A DNA stretch of 64,000 bases from Gonapodya sp. JEL0774. Its lineage: Eukaryota; Monoblepharomycota; Monoblepharidomycetes; Monoblepharidales; Gonapodyaceae. The notes under the pieces are model-generated. The model saw only the letters and a list, made by a program, of their open reading frames with translations, was not told the origin of the DNA and searched no databases. This document shows positions 1 to 10,767 of this stretch, one piece after another. Within the stretch, counting starts at the first letter, position 1; each line of letters opens with the position of its first letter. The position numbers and the translations under genes were made by a program. The stretch spans positions 1-64,000 of the forward strand of contig JADIIX010000013.1 in NCBI GenBank assembly GCA_027604505.1, in the 5' to 3' direction.

Positions 1-1562
1 TCCTGGACAATGTCACTCTGAGCGATCTCTGCTGCAACAGGGGTTCTCAACTCAGTGGTTGAATGGGGTGGCACTGCAGCCAAGCGGGCAGGATCAGGAA
101 CATAACAGGTGGTCCAGGGTTGGTATCGCTGCATGCGACTAACATGGGTGCTGATGTGACTCAGCATGAAAAGGTTGTCGCTTTCCTTTTCAATAATTTG
201 ATATGGGCCAATCCACCTGGATATGAGCTTAGTACTCTCCCCTTTTCGATGAGATTCCTCGTAATAGACCATAACAAGCTGGTTTACTTCGAATGTGGCA
301 GTCACTGCTTTGACATCGTATTGGGCTTGGCGGATTTTCCTCTGGTTTCGAAGGTGAGTTCGAAGCCGATCATATGCTCGGGCAAGCTGATCAGTCACTG
401 CACTAAGCTCTGTGGCTCGCTTGCGCAGTGGTTTGGTAGTGCCAGGGAAAAGCAAGTCTGCAGGGAGTCTTGCATCACGCAGGTGTTGCAGGAAAAATGG
501 TGTGTCACCTAATGCCTGGTGCACATTAGTGCGGTACTCAAAGACGATGGGCTCAATTACAATGTCCCAGTTGGTGTGGTCCACATTGATGTAAGCCGTG
601 AGGGCATCGTTAAGGAAGCAGTGGGGCCACTCATTCAAGGAATTCCCCTCGGGGTGGTACGCTGCAGAAAAGGTATGCTCAAACCCACAGAGTTTGGACA
701 GAGCAATCATGACTTTGCTGGTGAAGTTGCTACCACAATCTGCGTGCAGGCGCAAGAAAACACCATGACGGCAGATCCAATGGCGGAATATGGCCTCTGC
801 AATAGTCGGTGCTGATTGATCTGGTATGGGGACACATTCAAGCCAACGATTGGCATGGTCGATCATGGTCAAAGCATAGACATTCTTTCAGGCTGTCATG
901 GGGAATGGCCCAATGATGTCTGCTGAAACAACTTCTCCAGGCACACATTCATCACTGGCAAATGCCTGTTGTTGGCCCTGGTTAGAAGGTTTGCACGGCT
1001 TGCGGCTCTGGCAAGTCGCACAAGCTGCCACCCAGCGACAAGCATCACGTGACATGCCTGGCCAAAAGAAACGCTCGCGAAGAGATTCCCACATCTTCGG
1101 AGTGCCAGCATGCGCAGCTGGAGAGTCCTCATGGTAAGCTCTCAGGAATTCCTCTTTACAGTTGCAAGGAACGCAAATGAGGTCCACTTTGATCCAGGTG
1201 TTGCCACGAAAGATCTGACTGTGCTGGACTAAGATGCCAGAAGGGTGGATTAAATGCAGGACAGCTTGCGCAAGGAGCCGTTTGGAAGCACCTGTTGGAG
1301 GTGTACCTGCCGACAAATGCTTAATAAGGGGCCCATCGGCAGGATCTGCCCGTTGGTCAGCAACAAACTGGAGCTGGAACTCGTGTGTGTCCAAGCTGAC
1401 AGTAGGGAGCTCAATCTGGCTTGGAGAGGGTGCAGCGTAAGAACTGGTGAGGACTTCAATGCTGCTTGATGAGAATGTGGCGTAAGAACACAGTGGTTGG
1501 TCCATTATGTCATGATTGTCTTCAATGAGTTGAGGCATCAGCAGAGCGAGAGTAGGTGCCAA
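1..1562 (-). pseudogene. Integrase region of element A (C-terminal part cut by window edge)
   Basis: The readable segment at 888-1562 contains the HHCC zinc-binding fold: two histidines in the YHEDSPAAHAG stretch and the CATC cysteine pair. It then reaches the start of the catalytic core (VVSADIIGPFPM, with the first catalytic Asp). The frame then breaks, and the rest of the core and the tail are recognisable to position 1 by similarity with element B (11420-12300). The many plus-strand open frames between 63 and 815 are antisense shadows of this region. The role would be insertion of element cDNA into the host genome. The frame breaks make this copy unlikely to be functional. Confidence 0.75.
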
Positions 1563-1835
1563 TGCCGGTGGTAAGTGCAGATCAGTGTCTGCAGGTGCTA
1601 GCTGCTCATGATGTGTGAGTGCGTCTGCATTGCGGTTCTTTGTCCGCGGACGGTAGCTGAGACGGAAGTTGAATTCTGCCAGTCGGAGCGCCCATCAAGT
1701 CAGGCGGCCAGGCTTTGAAGAGTCTTTGAGCCACTGCAAGGACTCATGGTCCGAGAGGACCTCAAATGGGGCACCGTAAAGGTAGGACTCGCATGACCAT
1801 AAGATGGCAAGGGCTTCCTGCGCACGGGTGTGTTA
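1563..1835 (-). pseudogene. RNase H remnant of element A
   Basis: In a frame different from the upstream protease-RT frame, this segment reads like the second half of a Ty3/gypsy RNase H domain. It has a QEALAIL helix, FEVLSDHESLQWL (the conserved TDH-type motif), then a segment ending RPRTKNRNADALTHHEQ, which matches the usual ending N-x-x-ADALSR. A stop codon interrupts it near 1695. It joins the RT directly after the MPFG motif at about 1830, so the RT thumb, the connection and the first half of RNase H are absent. Confidence 0.7.
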
Positions 1836-3510
1836 CTCCGAATGGCATGTGAATAAATTCCCACAGGCCTTCAGGGGTGATAAACGCCGTCTTTGGGATG
1901 TCGTCTTCATGTATCTTGATGTTCCAATATCCCCATGTAACATCAAAGGAAGAGATGTACGATGCATTCTGCAGTGAGTTCAGGGCATCATCAATACGAG
2001 GAAGGGGGTACCGGTCTTTCTTTGTGATCTTGTTCAGCTTACGATAATCAACGCAGAAGCGGAGTTTGCCATCTTTCTTTGGTACCAGGACCACAGGCGC
2101 AGCCCAAGGACTATTAGAAGGACGGATGACTTCTTGATCCAGCATTTCCTTCACAGCTGCTGACATCTCAGGTCGTTCCCTGAAAGCAGCTCGGTGTGGT
2201 GGGACCGCAATAGGGGGGTGATCACCAGTATCAATACAGTGAGTGACACCATGAACGGTACCTGTTTTCTCTTTGTCAGAGAAGACATCTGAAAAGTGCT
2301 CATGAAGTGTACGTGACAGGAAACTTTGTTCTTGCACTGTCAGGTTGGCAGTTTTTGACAAATCAAGATCAGGGACAGGGTTGGCTGGTTGATATCGCAC
2401 ATTGGGGTCCTCCTTTTCAATGAGTTTCCTGATTTCAGCAGGATCTTTGGGAACGGGATTACCCTTCAGTGGTAGGTTCTTTTCTGTGTCAGCCAATTGC
2501 TTAGTAGCAGGCTTCTCAGATAAATCAAGGGTCATGAGATTGAAATCGGAATTTGTGTGGGGTTCACAAGTAGCAATTGGAGTTCCCTTAAGGAGGCGTA
2601 GAGGTGCCCCCGTCACATTGGTGACAAATACTTTGGACTTCCCCAGGGCCATTTCTGGTGATCCTTGTGCAGCGAGGGCACCAAGCTTAATGGATGTAAT
2701 AGGATGGGGCTTCAAAAAAACTGTGCCTGTCCACCTTCTTCTGGTGTTGATGTCACGGACATTGCACATTACGCCATGATAGCAGTCAATGGCAATATTT
2801 TCGTCAAGGATGAGATCAATGTCTCTTCGACGGACTTTGCCTGTCTTAATGCGGACTCGGGTCTTTGTGCCAAGTTTGTTGTTATCACCTTTGCAGGCAA
2901 TCCAACCCTCATCATAGTCAATTATGGCACGCCATAGGCATAGAAAGTCAACACCAAGTAGAATAGGATGAGGCAGGTGCTCAAGAGCAGCGAGTCGAAT
3001 GGGTCTTCTGACACCAGCGACTGTCACTGGGAGCAAGACCCGACCAAGTGGGGCAGTGATAGCACCATTACCAACAGTGATGGGTCGCATATTCCATGGC
3101 TCTAGGGGCATCATGGAAAAGTGTTGACGGTAGAAGTCACCACTTATGGCCGATAGGGCAGCACCTGAATCTTGGATGATATCCATTTCAGGGAGGGTAC
3201 CAATAGAACCACGCATTGTTGCAGCAATCCACACAGCAGCATAATCTGGTGCCTTGCCAGAGGCGTGAAGCTCTACTAAAATTCGGGAAATCTCTTTGTA
3301 TGACTGTGAGTAATCGACCCGACGCTTTCTTGGAGGAACAGGGAATGCCTCATGTGGTATATTGTCTTTAGCAAGGACATTAAGCTTAGGTGACAGGACT
3401 GGAGAGACAAAGTAGAACAGTGTGCGTGAGCTTGCTGTGAAAAGGGCCACATTGTAAATGGAACCATTGCAGCCACGGTCCAGTGGAGGGTTAGTTACGC
3501 CCTGCACCAC
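1762..3510 (-). pseudogene. Protease-reverse transcriptase ORF of element A, truncated by a deletion
   Basis: The open frame of 582 codons holds an aspartic protease (active site IIQDSGAALS, later ILLGVDFL) about one quarter of the way in. The N-terminal half of a reverse transcriptase follows: VLVPKKDGKLRFCVDYRKLN, the ISSFDVTWGYWNI block with the first catalytic aspartate, and FIHMPFGV. A normal element continues from MPFG through the YxDD catalytic box. Here the sequence jumps to the RNase H region and shifts frame, ending about 20 residues later. The polymerase therefore lacks two of its three catalytic aspartates and cannot be active. The protease looks intact. Confidence 0.85.
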
Positions 3511-3800
3511 GCGGTGACTGCCTCAAGGCAATTCCCACAATGACACGCGCACTGATGTTGAGCCAAGGGTGTGAACCACTTAACAGTCATACAACCCAAG
3601 GGCTACTGACCACTAAAACTCTCGAACGAGGTGTAGTTCTGCGCCTACAGCACTCAGCAGGCGAGTGTTGCTGCCAGGGCCATGTCATTGGATTCTCGCC
3701 TATCACATTCTCCGTAATGCGAGTATGAGTCCGGAGGGGGTGCCACTGACGCCAGGGCAATCCTACACGCCCTAGCCGGGTTTTTGGGCTAGCCCACCAT

Positions 3801-3985
3801 CAGGCAATAGGGGACTCCCTCCACCCAACATTGCACACCATAAGCATCTTGGCGGTTTCACTCTGCAACTGAAGGCTGCACCAACGCAAGCCAACCGTCA
3901 GGCAATAGGGGACTCCCTCCACCTAACATTGCACACAAGAGCATCTTGGCGGTTTCACTCCGCAATCAAAGGCCGACCAATCCTG
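3801..3985. repeat. 98-bp tandem duplication in the gag-pol spacer of element A
   Basis: Two copies of a unit beginning CAGGCAATAGGGGACTCCC start at 3801 and 3899, a period of 98 bp. They differ at a few bases and small indels (for example CACCATAAGCATC versus CACAAGAGCATC). Element B has only one copy of the equivalent sequence (about 8510-8600, inverse orientation), so the duplication arose in the A lineage. Confidence 0.8.
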
Positions 3986-4082
3986 ACTCTACGCATGGGT
4001 GAGCGTTGCCACCGCAGAGGTTGGACTCCATACTGACGTTATTCGGTTTTCCGGTTTATTTCCAATGTGTTACAGGTTAGCT

Positions 4083-5692
4083 AGTTAGTTCTCTAATTCT
4101 CACCATCGTAACTGTCATTAACAAAGGCATCATTGTCGTTCCACATCTCATCACCATAAGCTTCGTCTGGGGTTTGTCCCATTGTAAGTACGTACGTTTG
4201 CACGTCCACGATACGCTGGACCACCCCGCCCGCCACCACAGTTTGTGTCTTGGAAAGTGACATGGCGGCTGGGACGACTGGAAGGTGGTTGAGAGTTTCG
4301 GCGTTGAACCTCGTTCTCAACAGCAATGCGTGCATTCTCTGGCAGGATATAGTTGTGTCCAGCCACAAAGTTAGGTGGCAATTGATTGAAGTAGCGGACA
4401 AACAGGCGCACATTTGCTGCTGTTACCACAGGGGCTTTTGAGCATATTCTTGCCCAGTGGCCTTGCTCAAAGCAATTGGAGCAGACTTGGTTTGGTACAA
4501 TGGAGGTGGTTTCTCCTAATGGTGGCCCAGCAGCAGGTGGTGTCATGGCTAAAAGCGGCTGCTGTGGGGCTGGCTCCCTCTCAGTAGACCGCTATGGGTA
4601 TGGACGGTACATCTGGGCTGGGCGGAACATTGTGCCTTGGTAAGCACGAGATGCATTAACCAGGTTCCACCTCCCGCCAGAATACGTGCCAGCTGGAGCT
4701 GCTGCAGCTGCTTGCCGTGGTGTCACTACTATAGCCGGTGCCTGCACAACATTCAGTGATGTGCCAGGGGAGGTGTTCGCAAACTGCCAGTTACCCCAAG
4801 TAACTTTGCGAGTCTGGAAGTCGATAGTCGCCTGGTATAGGGCTTTCAAGGATGCCTCATTGGAGTCTAGCTTACCGAGCTCATTAAAGAGTTCTGGGAT
4901 TGAAAGTTGAAAGCCACGGACATAGTGCTGTCTCAATTTCCGGACAATGGTGCTTTGGTTGTTGCTCTCCTGGAGCTCTCTATTGATTTGCAGATCAACA
5001 GAGCACAGCTCGTGTATGAGGCTTTTAAAACGGTTTATGACAGCAGTCGCCCCTTCTTCAGCCTGGGCTGAGAATCCCTCAATCTTGGACCAGCACATGG
5101 AGAGATTTTGCCAGTCATCGCCAGCGGCAGAGAGGATGGCCTGGCGGATGTCAACCCATGACGTCATGGAAGTGAGAAGTCTCTCAATGGCTGAGGCAAT
5201 TTGTTAACCTCGAAGGCCAGATCCACGAAGTGCCTCAGCGGCACGCAGGGCGGCAACTTGTGGCGTCTCTTGGTTTGCATGGTAAACATTCTCAGCATGC
5301 TGAACCCAGGAAGCAACTGGCTCATTCTCCCCCAAGGAGCGAAACTTGATGGGATTGCCCATGATCACCTGTGGTGCTGGTAGCTGCGGTGCAGGCGGAT
5401 TTGGTGTCGCTATTGGAGTCAGTGCCCCAGGGGGTGGTACAAGAGGTTGATAGAACCATTGTGGGAATGCAGGAAAAGGTGCTCCCATTGGTGGGTTCTG
5501 AGTTCCACTGGGGATGTATGGATATGGGTTTGGCCAGGGGAACATTGAGCTTGGTGCAACCCAATTAGGAGGCTGTTGTGGCCAAAAGGGAACAGCAGGA
5601 GGCTGTGGAGGGAATGTGGACAGGGGAACCACAGGTGCTGGTTGTGCTTCCCCAGCATTTGGGAAGGCTGTCAGTGCAGCTACTTGTGGCAA
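4083..5692 (-). pseudogene. gag capsid and nucleocapsid region of element A
   Basis: Three successive minus-strand frames make one gag. The first (5204-5692) is proline-rich and then enters the capsid-like IKFRSLGENEPVASWV block. The second (4592-5167) holds the helical capsid part with DWQNLSMCW and INRFKSLIHELC. The third (4093-4546) holds one zinc knuckle, CSNCFEQGHWARIC (CX2CX4HX4C), followed by an Arg/Gly-rich tail. Stops or frame changes separate the three. The product would package element RNA. Element B carries the C-terminal half of the same protein, which supports the assignment. Confidence 0.75.
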
Positions 5693-6777
5693 TGATGCTG
5701 GTTGTAGAGGAGCAGCAAATGCCCAATGGTACAGTGGTCAGTACACCAGTCGTTGCTGGTGCCACCACTCCAAGGGCAGGTGCCGATACATTGGGGGTCA
5801 GGGCTGTAGTAGCAGCAAAAGCGGCTGCATGGGACGCTGTGGTCTGGGTAGTAGCAGTCGTTGCTGCTGGACCAGGGAGGACAGAAGTTAAAGCTGCAGA
5901 AACAGTGGCCTGTGTGACTGCAAGGAGAGCAGTCAGGGGTGGTGGGACTGCAAAGGCGGCTGCAACCCCACGGGTAGACTCGATCGAGGAATTCCGGCCG
6001 CTCAAATTGGAAAATCTCCGCGTCAATCTTTTGTCCAGGTTTGTACTTTTGCACAGCAGGCGCAAGAGGTGTCACCGATTGCGGGATTAAAACGTCTGAG
6101 TATGTAGTAAAACAGTGTGAGAAGCACTCCCACGTGTTTGGGTGTTTGTTGAGTTTGTAAGAGGGGTTCTCGAGAGGGACAAATTGCAAAACCGTGTAGG
6201 TGGTACTCCAGGCAATGGTACTTTCAGTGAAGCACTCTGGGGTCCTAACAGGGTGGGGGCGAAGGTGCCAAGGAACAATAATGTCAATACTGGCTGGAAG
6301 GAGTTTACAGTCAACTGTGATTCCTTTGAGTGGTGCGTCGTAGAAGTCACAACGTGTGCAAGTATCCTCAATTGGTAAGCGGAGGTTGGTAGGCGTGTAC
6401 TGATGGAGGTGATCACGAGAGTACACAATGGTGCGAGTATGTGCAGCACCAATGTAATTGCCGTAGACGAGAGGTTGGGGTGTGTCAACTACAGAAAATG
6501 GGATGCGGGCAAGAGAAGACTGTCTTGCAAAACGTTGGTTCAAAGGGTCAAGGCCCTGGGTGATGAGATTGTAAACGTCTTTTGCAATGAAGGTGTCTTC
6601 TGGATATGATGGGGACGACGCGCACCACACTGCATAAGCTGTGTAGAGGTTGCTGTGCACGAGGTCCAAAAAAGCAATATATGCGGTGTGGGGTCGGTTG
6701 TATGGGGTTTGTCCGTTGTAAGGCCTCATACAAGGTAAGGTGACGGGAAAGGTGCTCGGTGCGATGTGGGTTGCCAC
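5680..6777 (-). CDS. Unrecognised N-terminal region of the element A gag
   Basis: An open frame of 365 codons starts with MATHIAPSTF and precedes the capsid part. The first 290 residues or so look like an ordered domain, rich in Tyr, Thr and His and with several cysteines (for example CTRCDF); I do not recognise it. After about residue 290 the natural reading seems to move to an overlapping frame coding an Ala/Thr/Val-rich linker that leads to the proline-rich capsid start. Ty3/gypsy gag proteins seldom have so long a domain before the capsid. It could be an extra ORF or an acquired sequence. Element B lacks the region within this window, because that part of B lies on the far side of the insertion. 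Confidence 0.45.
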   Translation of the reverse strand: MATHIAPSTFPVTLPCMRPYNGQTPYNRPHTAYIAFLDLVHSNLYTAYAVWCASSPSYPEDTFIAKDVYNLITQGLDPLNQRFARQSSLARIPFSVVDTPQPLVYGNYIGAAHTRTIVYSRDHLHQYTPTNLRLPIEDTCTRCDFYDAPLKGITVDCKLLPASIDIIVPWHLRPHPVRTPECFTESTIAWSTTYTVLQFVPLENPSYKLNKHPNTWECFSHCFTTYSDVLIPQSVTPLAPAVQKYKPGQKIDAEIFQFERPEFLDRVYPWGCSRLCSPTTPDCSPCSHTGHCFCSFNFCPPWSSSNDCYYPDHSVPCSRFCCYYSPDPQCIGTCPWSGGTSNDWCTDHCTIGHLLLLYNQHHCHK

Positions 6778-7616
6778 TGAGGTGGAAAGTGAGATCAGAG
6801 GTGCGTCTCACACAGGACGCAGTGGTGAAGGGAGGGAAGCTGCACACACGTTGTTTGATTGGGAAAAGAGTGGGAACAAGGTTCACGCTCAGTGGCGTAT
6901 AGAACCTGTTCGTTGAAGGTACGAGATTGGGGGACGCTCAGTGGCGTTGCAAGGTACGAGGTTGGAGAACGCTTAGTAGCGTCAAAGTCGAAGAAAGCGA
7001 AGTGCTTCGGGTTCAGTGACCCTAACGCTATTGTGATTCAGTGATCACAAAAATAAAGGTGATGCACCTCAGGGGGTGAGAGGTGTTGGCTCAGTGTCCT
7101 AACCCCCGTGACTGTGATCAAGATTCCGAGAACTGGCTTGTTAACCAGATCGTAATACTTGATTGGATTAGTTCACTGCAAGCAGCGAACTTGACTTATC
7201 CGTGGTCGTGAAGTCGAAAACGCGTCCGCGTGAACTGTTGTGGCGGTTTCGATGGGTGTCGGGTGTCGGAAGTGACAACACTGGCAAATGGGACAGAAAG
7301 AGGGGAAATGAAAAGATAGATAGAGAGGGGGGTTTAGTGCGTGGTTTCGACGTCAGTTGCTGCGTCGATAATGAGTTTCGGGGGGTGGGTCGCAGGGACA
7401 GAAAAACTGCGACTCGGGACAAAATTGTCCGAGAGGCCAAAAATGAGGGCAAATGATAGAAAAAGATAAAAGGAAGTCCATGGGAAACGAGCTGATGGAG
7501 GTGTTTCGCGATGTATTCCGATCAGGCGATCAGATGGGGAGGACAGGGATGATCGGGAAGACAGACGCAACCAGCAGCAAATGGAGGCAGATCAACCGAG
7601 TAGCGGGGCACCAAAT
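6778..7616 (-). other. 5' leader of element A
   Basis: About 840 bp lies between the 5' LTR and the first long gag frame. The short ORFs here look fortuitous. Near 6885-6995 there is an imperfect repeat in which ACGCTCAGTGGCGT or close variants recur three times together with AGGTACGAG. No protein domain was recognised. Leaders of this kind usually hold packaging signals. Confidence 0.5.
7599..7614 (-). promoter_or_regulatory. Primer-binding site of element A
   Basis: On the minus strand, two bases after the LTR end (CA), the sequence TGGTGCCCCGCTAC begins. A start with TGG next to the 5' LTR fits pairing with the CCA end of a tRNA having acceptor sequence GCGGGGCACCA. The tRNA was not identified. 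Confidence 0.6.
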
Positions 7617-7768
7617 GTGGAATGACGGGTTGTGGGACGAGAATCAGGGTCCCGAGTGTATATGTATTCTGTGTGTCCAGTCCCGTCGGACTGCTATGTG
7701 AGCGCGTCATACAAAAATATATCTACACTACACTACGTCCCGCGCGTCAACTCAGTGGTCATACAACA
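7617..7768 (-). repeat. 5' LTR of element A (152 bp)
   Basis: Read on the minus strand it starts TGTTGTATGACCACTG and ends CATTCCACA, giving TG...CA termini. It is the reverse complement, with scattered substitutions, of the LTR at 12643-12793. The LTR is short for a Ty3/gypsy element. Its inner side abuts the primer-binding site, which fixes it as a 5' LTR. Its outer side abuts the gag of element B. Confidence 0.88.
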
Positions 7769-8405
7769 GCAGGCACCTGCAATTGTGGTGACTCCAAGGC
7801 AAGCTGCAGCTCCTGCGCCTGCTGGCTCTTATTCCAGTGGGAGGTGGAACCCAGTCAATTCATCTCTTGCCAACCAAGGCACAATTTACTGCCTGTATCC
7901 TCAGCGATTTGCTGACAGTAGCCACCACCCCCACCACAGCCTCTCTTGGCAATGGCATCACCTGTTGCTGGCCCTCCATTGGGTCAAACCTCATCTGTTG
8001 TACCCAACCACATTTTGCTCTAACTGTTTTGAGCAAGGCCACTGGGCCTGATTCTGCTCCACCGCTCCAGTGGCAGCATATTCTGATGTTCACCAGTACA
8101 TTCGTTACTTTAATCAGCTGCCTCCAAACTTTGTTGCTGGCAGCAACTACGTCTTACCAGTGAGTGCCCAAATGGATGTTGCTAATGTGGCATGGCAGCA
8201 TCCTTCTCGACCACCTGCCAGTTGCCCTGGTTGTTGTGTCACTTTTCAATATGCAAACCGTGGTGGTGGGCATGGTGGAGCAGCCTTTCGTGGACGTGCA
8301 AACCTTCTTAATATGGGACAAGCCCCAGGTGAAGCTTTTGGCGATGAGACATTGAACGATGATGCTTACAATGAGAACAAGACCTTTGTTGAAGATGCTA
8401 GCTAG
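7769..8405 (+). pseudogene. gag C-terminal remnant of element B
   Basis: Frames along this stretch match the A gag: APAIVVTPRQAA, then SSGRWNPVN, then a zinc knuckle start FCSNCFEQGHWA. A stop codon falls inside the zinc knuckle, so the CCHC motif is not completed. A later frame (8070-8405) holds the RYFNQLPPNFVAG block and the Gly/Arg-rich tail. The region is a pseudogene. Confidence 0.75.
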
Positions 8406-8916
8406 CTAACCTGTAACACATTGGAAATCAACCAGAAAACTAAATAACATCCGTATGGAGTCCAACCTGTGTGGTGGCAATGCTCACCCACGCGTAGAGT
8501 CAGGATTGGTTGGCCTTCTGTTGGGAAGTGAAACCGCTGAAGCGCCCCTTGTGTGAAATTTTGGGTGGATGTGATCCCCTATTGCCTGACAGGTGGCTGG
8601 CCCAAAGACCCGGGTAGGTTGTGTAGGATTGGCCTGGTGTCAGTGGCACCGCCCCCAGACTCATACTCGTGTTGCGGAGAATGTGATAGGCAAGAGTCCA
8701 GCAACACGGCCCTGGCAACATCGTTCACCAGCTAAGTGCTGTAGGCACAGAACTACACCTTGTTCGAGAGTTTTACTGGTCTGTAGCCCTTGGGTTGTAC
8801 GACTGTTAAGCGGTTCACACCCTTGGCTCAACATCAGTCTGCATGTTGTTGTGGGAATTGCTTTGAGGCAGTCACTGCCTGGTGAAGGACGTAATTAACC
8901 CTGGACCCTGGCTGCA
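8406..8916 (+). other. gag-pol spacer of element B
   Basis: Matches the inverse of 3511-4082 in element A, but with a single copy of the unit that is duplicated there. No coding frame was recognised. Confidence 0.55.
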
Positions 8917-10528
8917 ATGGTTCCTTTTCCAATGTGGCCCCTTTCACAGCAAGCTTACCCACGCTGTGTTCCTTCATCTCTCCAGTCTTGTCACCAAACC
9001 TTAACATCCTTACATCTAATGACAATATACCGCATGCAGCATTTCCTGTTCCTCCAAGAAAGCGTTGGGTTTTACTCACAGTCGAACAAAGAGATTACCC
9101 AAATGTTAGTGGAACTTCACGCCTCTGGCAAGGCACTAGATCATGCTACTGTGTGGATTGCTGCAACAATGCGTGGTTCTGTTGGAACCCTCCCTGAAAT
9201 GGATATCATCCAAGACTCAGTGTTGCCCTATCTGTCATAAGTGGTGACTTCTATCGTCAACACTTTTCCATGATGCCCCTAGAGCCATGGAATATGCAAC
9301 CTATCACTGCCCCACTTGGCTGGGTTTTGCTCCCTGTGACAGTCGCTGGTGTCAGAAGATGCATTCAACTCGCCGTTATTGAGCATATGCCTCATCCTAT
9401 TCTACTTGGTGTTGACTTTCTATGCCTATGGTGTGCTGTAATCAACAATGATGCTGGTTGGATGGCCTGCAAAGATGATGACGACAAACTCGGCAAAAAG
9501 ACCCAAGTCCGTCGAAGAGACATTCATCTCATTCTCGACGAAAATGTTACCATTGATGGTTATCATAGTGTAATGTGCAATGTCCATGACATAGAAAGTG
9601 GACAGGCACAGTTTTTGTGAAGCCGCATCCTAATATGTCCATTAAGCTTGGTGCCCTTGCTGCACAAGGAACACCTGAAATGGCCCTGGGGAAGTCCAAA
9701 GTGTTTGTCACTGACATGACAGGTGCGCCTCTACACCTCCTTAAGGGAACTCCAATCGCTACGTGTGAAGCACACACAAACTCCGATTTTAATCTCATGA
9801 CCCTTGATTTATCTGAGAAGCCTGCTACTAAGTTTTTGGGCTGATACCGAAACCAAACCACCACCTAAACGCAGTCCCGTTCCCACAGATCCCGCTGAAA
9901 TCAGGAACCTCATGGACAAGGAGGACCCCGATTTGCCTTATCAACCATCCAACCTCATCCCTGATCTTGATGTGTTAAAGACTGCCAACGTGACAGTGCA
10001 ACAACAAAGTTACCTGTGCAGTACACTCCATGAGCACTTTTCAGACGTCCTCTATGACAAAGAGAAAACGGGTACCGGTCCTGGTGTCACTCACCGCATT
10101 GATATTGGTGATCATCCCCCTATTGCTGTCCCACCGCACCGAGCTGCTTTCAGGGAACGACATGAGATGTCAGCAGCTGTGAAGGAAATGCTGGTTCAAG
10201 AAGTGATCCATCCTTCTACTAGTCTGTGGGCTGCATCTGTGGTCCTGGTGCCAAAGAAAGATGGCAAACTCTGCTTCTGCGTTGATTATCGCAAGCTGAA
10301 CAAAGATCACAAAGAAAGACCAGTACCCCCTTCCCTGTATTGATGATGCCCTGAACTCACTACAGAATGCATCGTACATGTCTTCCGTGACGTTACATGG
10401 GGATATTGGAACATCAAGATCCATGAAGACGACATCCCAAAGACGGCGTTTATCACCCCTGAGGGCCTGTGGGAATTTATTCGCATGCCATTCAGAGTAA
10501 CACACCCGTGCGCAAGAAGCTCTTGCCA
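8917..10528 (+). pseudogene. Protease and truncated reverse transcriptase of element B
   Basis: The pieces follow the A protein closely. The protease lies near 9080-9450, where a frameshift right after IIQDS destroys the D-S-G active site. The RT N-terminal half lies in the frames at 9804-10343 and beyond: VLVPKKDGK, FCVDYRKLNK, then TWGYWNIKIHEDDIPKTAF. At about 10490-10505 the sequence passes from the MPF motif into the bases ACACACCCGTGCGCA and then RNase H, the same joint as in A. The YxDD box is missing. Confidence 0.8.
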
Positions 10529-10746
10529 TCTTATGGTCATGTGAGTCCTTCTGCTCCTATCTTTATGTTGCACCATTTGAGGTCCTCTCAGACCATGAGT
10601 CCTTGCAGTGGCTCAAAGATTCTTCAAAGCCTGGCTGCCAGACTTGATGGGCACTGCGACTGGCAGAATTCAACTTCCGTCTGAGCTACCGTCTGCTGAC
10701 AAAGAACCACAATGCAGACATCCTCACACATCATGAGCAGCCAGCA
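10529..10746 (+). pseudogene. RNase H remnant of element B
   Basis: FEVLSDHESLQWLKDS and the later NADILTHHEQ-like ending mirror the A copy, in fragmented frames. The first half of the domain is missing, as in A. Confidence 0.65.
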
Positions 10747-10767
10747 CCTGCAGACATTGATCTGCAT

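Larger units (their letters stand above)
1..7768 (-). mobile_element. Ty3/gypsy chromovirus-type LTR retrotransposon, element A (3' end outside window)
   Basis: Read on the minus strand, the order is 5' LTR (7617-7768), primer-binding site, about 0.8 kb leader, gag, protease, reverse transcriptase, RNase H and integrase. The integrase tail runs off the left edge. By comparison with element B, whose matching point lies near 12303, about 0.5 kb is missing, including the 3' LTR. Frames are broken in gag, at a deletion inside the reverse transcriptase near 1830 and in RNase H, so the copy cannot encode a full polyprotein. It appears to have inserted into the gag of element B, because B sequence starts exactly where the A LTR ends at 7768. 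Protease-RT-RNase H-integrase order identifies Ty3/gypsy. The chromodomain is inferred from B, because that part of A lies outside the window. Confidence 0.88.

Noticed and set aside
63-815. Plus-strand frames at the left edge
   Set aside because: They are antisense to the integrase region of element A.
5514-6090. Overlapping plus-strand Gly/Ala/Val-rich frames
   Set aside because: They are shadows of the repetitive gag linker on the minus strand.
7617-7768. Reading the LTR at 7617-7768 as the 5' LTR of element B
   Set aside because: It is in minus orientation, its inner side carries the primer-binding site of A, and B lacks the N-terminal half of gag.
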